This document shows positions 39,521 to 47,170 of a stretch of DNA of 64,000 nucleotides, piece after piece. Where the stretch lies: positions 1 through 64,000 of the forward strand of contig NCGN01000007.1 in the NCBI GenBank assembly GCA_002281575.1. Reading direction: 5' to 3'. The notes beneath the pieces are model-generated. The model made no database searches, was not told the DNA's origin, and was given only the letters and a program-made list of their open reading frames with translations. The number at the start of each line of letters is the position of its first letter. The first letter of the stretch is position 1. The DNA comes from Sphingobacteriia bacterium 28-36-52. Its GTDB lineage: Bacteria; Bacteroidota; Bacteroidia; Chitinophagales; Chitinophagaceae. The translations under genes were made by a program, and so were the position numbers.

Positions 39521-39967
39521 TTAACTCAATTGTTTTATAATATTTTCGGTAAGCGACACTTTCTTTTTAGTGGTATAATCGAATAACATCATGCCAGTTT
39601 TTGCACGAACTGCTAAAACAGCTTCCCCGTTTTGCAATAGGGTAATTCGATAATAAATATCAAAACCAAGTTTATCAAAATCGGTAGCAACAACAGCAAT
39701 TTCAATTCTGTCTTTATGGTTTAATTCTTTTTTGTATTCAATCATTGCATCTGCCATAATTAAGCCAAACGATTCAACACTTAGTTCTGCATATCCTCTA
39801 GATTGTAAAAATTGTTGCCTAGCTTCTTGAAGTAAAGACAATACTGTATCGTTTCCTACATGACCTCCATAATTTAAATCGGTTACCCGAATTTGCATTT
39901 GCGTAGTGAAACTAAATAGTTCTGGAAGTTGAATTTTGATACGATTCATTGCTATTACTTTACTCAA
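39521..39967 (-). CDS. YbgC-like acyl-CoA thioesterase (4HBT hot-dog fold)
   Basis: A 148-residue single hot-dog-fold protein. The segment IRVTDLNYGGHVGNDTVLSLLQEAR carries the conserved Asp and GHV of the 4-hydroxybenzoyl-CoA thioesterase family, and MIEYKKELNHKDRIEI fits the second strand pair. It probably hydrolyses an acyl-CoA; the chain length is unknown. Start may be the first Met or the seventh (MNRIKIQ). It is the third gene of a minus-strand cluster with rdgB (11 bp apart) and the psi-like gene. Confidence 0.85.
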   Translation of the reverse strand: MSKVIAMNRIKIQLPELFSFTTQMQIRVTDLNYGGHVGNDTVLSLLQEARQQFLQSRGYAELSVESFGLIMADAMIEYKKELNHKDRIEIAVVATDFDKLGFDIYYRITLLQNGEAVLAVRAKTGMMLFDYTTKKKVSLTENIIKQLS

Positions 39968-39978
39968 ATGATAAACTG

Positions 39979-40575
39979 CTAATCTTGTTGGGTTTGTTGT
40001 AAAAGGAAGTCGATAAGTTTACTCATTGCTTTTTTACGATGACTGAATAGATTTTTCTCTTCCATACTCATTTCTGCAAAACACTTGTTTGCACCATCGG
40101 GTACAAAAATTGGGTCATAGCCAAATCCTTCGGTTCCTCTTTGATTGGCTATAATATGTCCTTTGCAAATTCCCTCGAACAAGTATTCCTGCTCATTCCA
40201 AATTAGAGAAATAACCGTTCTGAACTGTGCTTTTTTATTTTCTTTATTCAATAATTTTTGGAGCACTAAGTCAATATTAGCTTGGAAATTTCTTTCATCA
40301 CCAGCATATCGGGCACTTTTGACACCGGGTTCCCCATTTAATGCAACAATTTCTAATCCAGTGTCTTCACTAAAACAATTCTTTTTAGTTAAATTATGAA
40401 TTACCCTAGACTTCTCACTGGCATTGGCTTCTAGCGTATCATATGGCTCAGGTATATCAATGTCAATACCAGCGTCGGCCAATGATAGAACGGTCAAAAG
40501 ATTACCCGTAACAGCTTTTATTTCTTTTACTTTATTTGCATTATTCGTAGCAAAAATAATTTCGACTGTAGCCAT
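39979..40575 (-). CDS. rdgB: Non-canonical purine NTP pyrophosphatase (RdgB/HAM1)
   Basis: A 198-residue Ham1 family enzyme that hydrolyses dITP and XTP to monophosphates, cleansing the nucleotide pool. The N-terminal IFATNNANKVKEI is the substrate-binding T-x-x-N-x-x-K motif. SEDTGLEIVALNGEPGVKSARYAG contains the metal-binding Asp. The C-terminal FGYDPIFVPDG and SHRKKAM motifs recognise the purine base. The length is normal. It follows the psi-like gene by 3 bp, so two replication-linked functions may share a transcript. Confidence 0.96.
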   Translation of the reverse strand: MATVEIIFATNNANKVKEIKAVTGNLLTVLSLADAGIDIDIPEPYDTLEANASEKSRVIHNLTKKNCFSEDTGLEIVALNGEPGVKSARYAGDERNFQANIDLVLQKLLNKENKKAQFRTVISLIWNEQEYLFEGICKGHIIANQRGTEGFGYDPIFVPDGANKCFAEMSMEEKNLFSHRKKAMSKLIDFLLQQTQQD

Positions 40576-40578
40576 CGT

Positions 40579-41142
40579 TTAAAGATTAAAAAGTGATTTA
40601 AGGCTTACCCAAAGTTTTGTCTTTTCTAATTTTGCGTCTCCACTGTCTCCATAATACTGCAAAAGAGAAGGGGCCATCAAAAACTTGCAACCTCCGTATT
40701 GTTGAACCTGATAGTTCGGAACAGTAAATGGAAGTTTAACCATTGCTGCATTTACATTGAATAATAAACAGCTAGTGGGATTCAGCTCTTGTTTAATTTC
40801 GGTAAAATTGGCCAAGTAGCGGGCAATATTAATGACTGCAACGTCTCCCATATTTAATTTACATGCTCCTAAAATTTTTGTTAAAAAGTCTAAACTTTCT
40901 TCGTTTAAGAAAGCGGCTTCTGGTTCTTGTACTAATATGACAATATTTTTACCATTGTTGCCTAAATACCATTTTTCTGGCCGTTCTTTTGCGGGTCCCG
41001 AATAAGCGGGAGGGTCTATTGCAACTGGTTTTGGAGCAACAATTGGCTGGGTTTTTTCGGCCGATTCAACTATCACCAAATTGCTCGGAAATAGGTTGGC
41101 CAACACAAAATCGGGTAGTTGTTCAGGTATTTTTTGGTCCAT
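40579..41142 (-). CDS. Uncharacterised protein with a DNA polymerase III psi-like pattern
   Basis: A 187-residue cytoplasmic protein. The N-terminal 60 residues are Pro-rich and probably disordered. The C-terminal domain has the order KNIVILVQEP, FLTKILGACKLNMGDVAVINI, CLLFNV, GGCKFLMAPSLLQYYGD and LWVSLKSLF. This strand-helix order, with a hydrophobic strand followed by a FL-x-K-I-L helix and a late PSL...LW..L stretch, recalls the HolD (psi) subunit of the clamp loader. The similarity is by eye and weak. It is divergent from ilvE and starts a cluster with rdgB. Treat the function as unknown. Confidence 0.75.
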   Translation of the reverse strand: MDQKIPEQLPDFVLANLFPSNLVIVESAEKTQPIVAPKPVAIDPPAYSGPAKERPEKWYLGNNGKNIVILVQEPEAAFLNEESLDFLTKILGACKLNMGDVAVINIARYLANFTEIKQELNPTSCLLFNVNAAMVKLPFTVPNYQVQQYGGCKFLMAPSLLQYYGDSGDAKLEKTKLWVSLKSLFNL

Positions 41143-41203
41143 TTAAAATATTAACAGTCGTTAGTTTTTATTTTTTTTGTTTCTTTGCGCCAAATATAAA
41201 ACT

Positions 41204-42268
41204 ATGAACGCAGTACTTGATATAAACATTACCAAGGCTAATAAATCTAAATTAGACACAATTAGTTTAGAAAATATACCTTTTGGGCGTGTCTTTACCG
41301 ATCATATGTTGGTTGCAGAATTCAGCAATGGTGTTTGGAAAAATGTAGAGATTAGACCATACGAGCCTTTAAGTATGGACCCATCTTTGGCTGCTTTGCA
41401 TTATGGTCAATCTATTTTTGAGGGAATTAAAGCGTATCGAAACGAAGAAGGTAAGGCGGCAATATTTAGACCCTATGAGAATTTTAAGCGTTTTAATATA
41501 TCGGCTACAAGAATGCAAATGCCCACTGTACCGGAAGAAATCTTTATAGACGGAATGCGCGAATTAATTAATCTTGATCGTAATTGGATTCCCACTATGC
41601 CTGATCATTCATTGTATATAAGACCATTCATGTTTGCTACCGACGCCGTGCTAGGAGTAAAGCCTTCAGATACGTATAAGTTTATGATTATCCTGAGCCC
41701 AACAGGGCCTTATTTTAGTACGCCTATGCGCATTTTTGTAGAAGAGAAATATACACGTGCAGTTGCAGGTGGAGTTGGTTATTCTAAGAATGCAGGAAAT
41801 TATGGTTCAAGTATGTACCCAACACAGTTGGCAAAAGAAATGGGCTATGATCAAGTATTGTGGACAGACGCATACGAGCATAAGTATCTTCAAGAGGTAG
41901 GGATGATGAATGTATTCTTCATTATAGGTAATCAAGCCGTTACTCCTTCATTAGAAGAAGGGACTATTTTGGCGGGTATCACAAGAATGAGTGCTTTAAC
42001 CTTGCTAGCAGAAATGGGATTAGAGGTAGTAGAGAAAAAGATTTCTATAGACGAGTTAATGGCCGCATACAAAGCAGGACAATTACGTGAAGTATTTGGA
42101 GCCGGCACAGCTGCTACTATATCTTTAATTAAAGAATTGCGATACAAAGATGAATCAATGTTCTTTGATACAGATAATTGGACTGTTGCCCCAGAATTAA
42201 AGAAAAGACTGAATGATATTCGTCAGGGTAAATCTGCAGATACGCATGGTTGGATGCTTTCAATTTAA
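41204..42268 (+). CDS. ilvE: Branched-chain amino acid aminotransferase
   Basis: A 354-residue fold-type IV PLP enzyme that converts 2-oxo acids to valine, leucine and isoleucine with glutamate. The PLP lysine is Lys195 in GYSKNAGNYGSS. Other marks are YGQSIFEGIKAYR near residue 70, LYIRPFMFATD, EHKYLQEVGMMNVFF and GTAATISLI. The length and motifs fit the group II (eukaryote-like) BCAT. The start at 41204 (MNAVLDINITK) is chosen over one nine codons upstream. A strong terminator follows. Confidence 0.96.
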   Translation: MNAVLDINITKANKSKLDTISLENIPFGRVFTDHMLVAEFSNGVWKNVEIRPYEPLSMDPSLAALHYGQSIFEGIKAYRNEEGKAAIFRPYENFKRFNISATRMQMPTVPEEIFIDGMRELINLDRNWIPTMPDHSLYIRPFMFATDAVLGVKPSDTYKFMIILSPTGPYFSTPMRIFVEEKYTRAVAGGVGYSKNAGNYGSSMYPTQLAKEMGYDQVLWTDAYEHKYLQEVGMMNVFFIIGNQAVTPSLEEGTILAGITRMSALTLLAEMGLEVVEKKISIDELMAAYKAGQLREVFGAGTAATISLIKELRYKDESMFFDTDNWTVAPELKKRLNDIRQGKSADTHGWMLSI

Positions 42269-42295
42269 TATCATTTATAAATTACCGCATAATTA

Positions 42296-42334
42296 AGCCC
42301 CGTCTAGTATTATCCAGACGGGGCTCTTTATTTA
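42296..42334. terminator. Terminator after ilvE
   Basis: A perfect 10-bp GC-rich stem AGCCCCGTCT / AGACGGGGCT (42296-42305 with 42316-42325) is followed by CTTTATTT on the plus strand. It lies between ilvE and the convergent T9SS gene. Confidence 0.88.
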
Positions 42335-42372
42335 ATTACCAGTATTCGAATTCAGGCTTAATTTAATTTACG

Positions 42373-45300
42373 CTACTGTTTAATAAAAGGAATATTTTGT
42401 TGATTTGTTCCACTAATTACTTGAATATAATATTGGCCATTACTGATATCTCCAATTGGAATACTTACCAATCCCTGCTGCATACTACCAACTTGAATTG
42501 TTTTGACAAGGGTTCCAGATAGATGATACAATCTAATAGAACTATGAGCTGTAACGGCCGATTTGAATATTACTTTCAGTTCATTTTTTGCTGGATTGGG
42601 ATAAATTTTTACTGTTAACAAATTCACTAGCGGACTGCTTGCTTGGGGAACAAATTTGCCAATATAAAAACGATTATTGGCTTTACTTAAAGTATCACTG
42701 GTAATACTGAATGCATAACTACTGTCTTTTATTAAACTCAACGATTTATTGGTGTAGTTGTCGTATAGAACCAGTTTAAATGCGGTAGGCATGAATGCGT
42801 CAAAAATTTGAAAACGATAATTGCCTTCTACAGCATTAGTTAACTCAATGGGAATAATGGTTTGTTGTTGAAATAGTCTACTATCAATGGCTAGTTTAAT
42901 GCCTTCGGAAATTTTGCTAAAAATATTTATTCCAGGATTCATTAGCTTTATGGCATCTAATGAATCTTTGCCATTTCTAGCCCCTGATTGTTCTCTTATT
43001 ATAAAACGATCATGAAGGGTTTGGTTGCTCATTAAATCGATGGTAGAATAGTATCCAGCCCCTTCTTGGTAGTCTTCGCTTAAACCTTTGTTCCATTCAA
43101 TAGATTTGGATGCTTCGGTAATGGTTATTTCGTTAGCAGCTGAACTATCAGTTAAGAGTATATATGCTTCAAATGGATTGAGGATATGCTTTTGTGTAAA
43201 GGGAAGTGCCATATAACCACCCTTGTTTCCCAGTAATGGATTCCAGATATATTTGTACGCACTCACTTTTGCCGACCTATTGAAGGTTCCGGTATTAACC
43301 GGGCTTAAATAGGGGTTAGCAATAAGGTTAAACCCATTTCCTGTATTATTTAACACTATTTGTTGGGCTCCCATTTGAATGCTGCCAGTAAAATACGCAG
43401 GCCATAAATTGCTAGCTTGGTTGGGCAATATATTCCATCTGATGCCCTGGTATTTTTTCCAATCATTGCTTGCACTGTCGTTACTAAAATTGACTGCTTG
43501 CCATCCTGTTTCTATAGAGCAGCTATCTGTATTTAATAGGGGATTATTGTAAAAGATGGTGGGTTTATTGGTCCAAGAATTAAACGATATTGATTGATTA
43601 AATGGATGACCTACCAAATAACTTCCTACTGCTTTTTTACCTAAAATATTTGCAGCATGAAGCCTTCCAATAATTTGAGTTCCAGCAGCTGAAGCAGCAA
43701 TGGAAGCTGTTTCAGACAAATACAAAGATTCATTGGTAAATAAATTTCCAGCAGCTAATTGTAAACTTCCATTGATGATTAACCGATGGTTCATTTGAGC
43801 ACCTGCTGTATTTTTTAAAACCAGCTGTTCAATGAGATTCTCTTTAAACAATTGCCCATTTATAATTTGCGAATTTTTTCCATTTAATTCAATCGTTGCA
43901 TTTGTTGCATCAATGGATAGAGAATCACCACTCATGATATCACTTATTTTTAAAGTACCCGTGATCTGTAATTTTGCTCCGGATAATAGATGAAGTTGTT
44001 TGATACTGTTTACACCTGATAGAATAGGTTGGTGTAAAGCATCAGCTGAAATACTGATTACAGCACTATCGCTAGGCACCAATGTATTGCACCAATTTTG
44101 TGGATTATTCCAATTGCTGTCTACATTGCCAATCCAGCTTAGCGATTGAAGGATTATTTTTTTGTTGGCGCTTGTTATACCGTTCGATACGCGCACAAGC
44201 ATACTGTCTTTTACTAAAGAATATTGTGAGTGAACCTTCCATTGGCTAGGGCTGGTATTGCTTCCATTTGACACAGTACTGAAATTTTGCAAACTGCTGA
44301 ACCAATGGGTAGGAGCCTGAACAATTTGCCAATTTAATTCTTCTCCTGCAACAGTAGCGTCAATGGCTAACAGCGCACCAATATCTATGGAGTCATTATT
44401 GTTGCATTGTATAAGCATAGTATCTGTTGGAAATTGAAATTGAATGCTTGTTCCATCCACTTGAATATATTGAATAACAGACGACAATAAATTGATATTG
44501 GCAAGGTTTTCAGCTTGGTCTTTTATGATCAATTGATTGGGATTAAAATTGTTGGCTATGCCAATTCCATCTTTGTCTTTTTCTCCTTCCTGAATGATGT
44601 AATTGAACAGTAGTTGATTACTGTTATTGCCATCATAATATGCCGCCTGCCTATTATTGCCGCCAATAGTGATGGGTAAATATTTGATTGATGAATTTGA
44701 ATCTAAATAAACCGATTCGCTAAATAGTAGTTTCAATTGCAAAGTATCACCTGCTTTTAATAAGCTATCATTGTGCGAACTGAAGTCAATTTGAAGGGGC
44801 TTAATTTTATCTATCCATTGTGTATCAATACTAAAAAAAGGGAGTCCACTTAATCCGGGAATTAAATTGCTGTTATTATTGATTCCAAGAACCAATTTTC
44901 CTTCACCAATACCAGTGTATACATGAATTAAATATTCATTACCCGTTCCTGAAATACTAGTTATTGCCGCATTGGTTAAGCCCTCAGTAATCAAAGCAAA
45001 ATTGCTGGTGCTTAATCCACTTATATCCCCACCCGCTTTAAAACTGTATTGAATGGTGTCGGCATTGCTTAATTGAGGTGCCAATGCATACAAGGTATCA
45101 ATGGTAACCGTATTGTTACTGGTATCAAAATCTGCACTAAAACTAAAATTGTCAATCGCAACTAAATCGTCACTTCCTGTTTCGTCTACATCATCCCATC
45201 TCAACAATAATTGTTCTCCATTTTTCCAATCAATGCCTATTATGCTGAATTGAATGTTGGTTTGGTTTTCAAGATTATTCCCATTTAAACTTCCGGCACC

Positions 45301-45870
45301 GGTTGTAAATTGAATGGATGAAAAATTCATTGAAGTATGGGCCAATAAATTAGGTTGATTAATGCTGTTCATTAGGCCAGTGGCATATTTTCCCATCCAA
45401 GTATTCTTATTGCCAGATCCGCCTTTTCTCCATTGCTCAGCAGAAAAAGAGCCACTGATTGTATTGAGGCTACTGCCAGTTTGGTTCGTAAGTAAAATGC
45501 CAAATGAATAAACACCAGAGCCCGCAGCAAGCATTCCAAGACCTCGATCAGTATTTCCAGTTGCTCCAATACTGTACACTCCAGCAGAGGTAGATGTGCC
45601 TGCCCCAATAGCAAAAACAGCATTGGTGGCCGTTCCAGATTTATGCATGAATTCCCAACCGGTTAATCCAGACAACAAAAAAGGGGATTGGGAAAATGTA
45701 TGCGGCCCTTTACCTGTTAGCGTAAATGATCCTCCATTGGGTAAATCATTAAAATTTTGCTGGTAAATCGCTTTTTTTTCAGAATAAATAACAGGACTTG
45801 CCAATTGTGCATAAACTGATGAACCTGCTACTTGCAAAAGCAACAGTAAAATGATGATATGTGGCCTCAT
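42373..45870 (-). CDS. Large T9SS-exported beta-rich surface protein
   Basis: A 1165-residue secreted protein with a signal peptide (RPHIIILLLLLQVAGSSVYAQ). The first 250 residues resemble a jelly-roll or LamG-like module often found in T9SS cargo (QNFNDLPNGGSFTLTG, WKNGEQLLLRWDDVDETGSDD). The centre is Ser/Asn/Ile-rich repeats, including a SWIGNVDSNWNNPQNWCN segment. A T9SS type A sorting domain ends it (about 1085-1165, IYPNPAKNELKVIF). The start at 45870 begins the signal peptide; the open frame extends 48 codons further upstream through a C9 tract. Function unknown, adhesion likely. Confidence 0.88.
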   Translation of the reverse strand: MRPHIIILLLLLQVAGSSVYAQLASPVIYSEKKAIYQQNFNDLPNGGSFTLTGKGPHTFSQSPFLLSGLTGWEFMHKSGTATNAVFAIGAGTSTSAGVYSIGATGNTDRGLGMLAAGSGVYSFGILLTNQTGSSLNTISGSFSAEQWRKGGSGNKNTWMGKYATGLMNSINQPNLLAHTSMNFSSIQFTTGAGSLNGNNLENQTNIQFSIIGIDWKNGEQLLLRWDDVDETGSDDLVAIDNFSFSADFDTSNNTVTIDTLYALAPQLSNADTIQYSFKAGGDISGLSTSNFALITEGLTNAAITSISGTGNEYLIHVYTGIGEGKLVLGINNNSNLIPGLSGLPFFSIDTQWIDKIKPLQIDFSSHNDSLLKAGDTLQLKLLFSESVYLDSNSSIKYLPITIGGNNRQAAYYDGNNSNQLLFNYIIQEGEKDKDGIGIANNFNPNQLIIKDQAENLANINLLSSVIQYIQVDGTSIQFQFPTDTMLIQCNNNDSIDIGALLAIDATVAGEELNWQIVQAPTHWFSSLQNFSTVSNGSNTSPSQWKVHSQYSLVKDSMLVRVSNGITSANKKIILQSLSWIGNVDSNWNNPQNWCNTLVPSDSAVISISADALHQPILSGVNSIKQLHLLSGAKLQITGTLKISDIMSGDSLSIDATNATIELNGKNSQIINGQLFKENLIEQLVLKNTAGAQMNHRLIINGSLQLAAGNLFTNESLYLSETASIAASAAGTQIIGRLHAANILGKKAVGSYLVGHPFNQSISFNSWTNKPTIFYNNPLLNTDSCSIETGWQAVNFSNDSASNDWKKYQGIRWNILPNQASNLWPAYFTGSIQMGAQQIVLNNTGNGFNLIANPYLSPVNTGTFNRSAKVSAYKYIWNPLLGNKGGYMALPFTQKHILNPFEAYILLTDSSAANEITITEASKSIEWNKGLSEDYQEGAGYYSTIDLMSNQTLHDRFIIREQSGARNGKDSLDAIKLMNPGINIFSKISEGIKLAIDSRLFQQQTIIPIELTNAVEGNYRFQIFDAFMPTAFKLVLYDNYTNKSLSLIKDSSYAFSITSDTLSKANNRFYIGKFVPQASSPLVNLLTVKIYPNPAKNELKVIFKSAVTAHSSIRLYHLSGTLVKTIQVGSMQQGLVSIPIGDISNGQYYIQVISGTNQQNIPFIKQ

Positions 45871-45879
45871 GGCGGAATA

Positions 45880-45888
45880 GGGGGGGGG
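45880..45888 (-). repeat. Homopolymer tract (nine C on the coding strand)
   Basis: Nine consecutive G on the plus strand read as C9 on the coding strand, ending 9 bp before the ATG of the large T9SS protein gene. Such tracts in promoters or leaders of surface protein genes often vary in length. Whether this one does is unknown. Confidence 0.8.
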
Positions 45889-46002
45889 TGCGGGGCTACG
45901 ATGTAAAGCAACAAACTGTTGCCGAAACCAACAATAGGGGGATGAAAATTGGGCTAAAACCCTTTTTTTTGCCCGTAGAAATACTTTTTTTTTGAAAACA
46001 TT

Positions 46003-46032
46003 TTGGATTCTCATTTGGAGCCATTACCTTTG
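46003..46032 (+). promoter_or_regulatory. rpsL promoter (TTG-N19-TACCTTTG)
   Basis: A -33 TTG (46003-46005) and -7 TACCTTTG (46025-46032) are separated by 19 nt, a full match to the Bacteroidota primary-sigma pattern. The rpsL ATG lies 26 bp downstream. It drives the first cistrons of the ribosomal cluster. Confidence 0.82.
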
Positions 46033-46058
46033 CCGTCCGAAATTTTAAATGGTTTATA

Positions 46059-46439
46059 ATGCCTACAATACAACAATTAGTTAGAAAAGGCCGCGAAATA
46101 ATCAGGGCTAAGAGTAAGTCAAGAGCTTTGGATGCATGTCCTCAGCGTCGTGGCGTATGTACCCGTGTATATACTACCACTCCAAAAAAACCAAACTCTG
46201 CTTTGCGTAAAGTAGCGAAAGTGCGTTTGACCAATAAAGTAGAGGTGATTGCCTATATTCCAGGTGAAGGCCACAACTTACAGGAGCACTCAATCGTATT
46301 AATCCGTGGTGGTCGTGTTAAAGACTTACCAGGGGTACGTTACCATATTGTACGTGGTAGCTTAGATACTGCTGGTGTTAAAGACCGTAAGCAGAGCCGT
46401 TCTAAGTACGGTACAAAGAAAGAAAAAGCTAAAAAATAG
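46059..46439 (+). CDS. rpsL: Small ribosomal subunit protein uS12
   Basis: A 126-residue S12 of the decoding centre. The [11 protein letters not shown] loop (41-51) and [13 protein letters not shown] loop (84-96) are intact, with the lysines that give streptomycin sensitivity when unmutated. The Asp that is methylthiolated in other bacteria is at 89. It is the first gene of the str part of the cluster; rpsG follows after 70 bp. Confidence 0.98.
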   Translation: MPTIQQLVRKGREIIRAKSKSRALDACPQRRGVCTRVYTTTPKKPNSALRKVAKVRLTNKVEVIAYIPGEGHNLQEHSIVLIRGGRVKDLPGVRYHIVRGSLDTAGVKDRKQSRSKYGTKKEKAKK

Positions 46440-46455
46440 TTCTATTCATAACTGC

Positions 46456-46492
46456 GACTGAGTAAAGTTTTAATACTTGAAGAAAATCAGTC
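46456..46492 (+). promoter_or_regulatory. Hairpin in the S12-S7 intercistronic gap
   Basis: GACTGA (46456-46461) can pair with TCAGTC (46487-46492), enclosing an inner AAGT/ACTT pairing. In E. coli the S12-S7 gap is the S7 autoregulatory target. A similar role here is only an inference from position. Confidence 0.35.
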
Positions 46493-46509
46493 TCTTTAAA
46501 AATTAAATC

Positions 46510-46977
46510 ATGCGTAAAGCACAAGCGAAAAAATTACCCTTAGCACCAGACGGACGTTTTAACGATAAGTTGGTTACCCGTTTCATCAATAACTTGATGT
46601 GGGATGGTAAAAAAAGTACTGCAATCAATATCTTTTATGATGCAGTAGACAAAATAACAAAAGTTACTGGCGAAGACGGTTACGAAGTGTGGAAGAAAGC
46701 AATTGCTAATGTAACTCCAGCTGTAGAAGTTAGAAGCCGTAGAATTGGTGGTGCAACTTTTCAGATTCCTGCTGAAGTTCGCCCTGATCGTAAAATTTCA
46801 TTAAGCATGAAGTGGTTAATCCGCTACAGCCGCGAAAGAAACGGTCGTACCATGGCAGATAAGTTATCAAACGAAATCATGTCTGCTGCAAAAGGTGAAG
46901 GTGCTGCATTCAAGAAAAAAGAAGATACACACCGTATGGCTGAGGCTAACAAAGCCTTCTCTCACTTTAAAGTGTAA
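46510..46977 (+). CDS. rpsG: Small ribosomal subunit protein uS7
   Basis: A 155-residue S7, the primary binder of the 16S 3' major domain. The segments RFINNLMWDGKKSTA, VEVRSRRIGGATFQIPAEVR and WLIRYSRERNGRTMADKL are diagnostic. Length equals the short bacterial form. A terminator follows, separating it from fusA. Confidence 0.98.
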   Translation: MRKAQAKKLPLAPDGRFNDKLVTRFINNLMWDGKKSTAINIFYDAVDKITKVTGEDGYEVWKKAIANVTPAVEVRSRRIGGATFQIPAEVRPDRKISLSMKWLIRYSRERNGRTMADKLSNEIMSAAKGEGAAFKKKEDTHRMAEANKAFSHFKV

Positions 46978-46998
46978 TTTCTCTACCATATTTTCAAG

Positions 46999-47029
46999 AC
47001 CTCTCCGAATTATCGGGGAGGTTTTTTTT
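46999..47029 (+). terminator. Terminator after rpsG
   Basis: ACCTCTCCGA (46999-47008) pairs with TCGGGGAGGT (47013-47022) with one wobble, then eight T residues. It splits the rpsL-rpsG transcript from fusA. Confidence 0.88.
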
Positions 47030-47113
47030 GAATTAAACTCCTGCAATTCAATTATTTAATAAGGGCTTTTGGCAACGATTTTTCCCCATTCTAAATAAAA
47101 CGGTCCGAACCCT

Positions 47114-47142
47114 TTGTTGGTTCGGTATTATCTGTACCTTTG
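47114..47142 (+). promoter_or_regulatory. fusA promoter (TTG-N18-TACCTTTG)
   Basis: A -33 TTG at 47114-47116 and a -7 TACCTTTG at 47135-47142 are 18 nt apart, 28 bp before the fusA ATG. This shows fusA has its own promoter after the rpsG terminator. Confidence 0.8.
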
Positions 47143-47170
47143 CGGCCTCTAAAAAAAACAAGAATACTAT

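Noticed and set aside
42373..45870. The third T9SS protein as a member of the same paralogous pair
   Set aside because: It shares the sorting domain type only; the long module with VYDHTK and NWLN motifs and the shared upstream element are absent.
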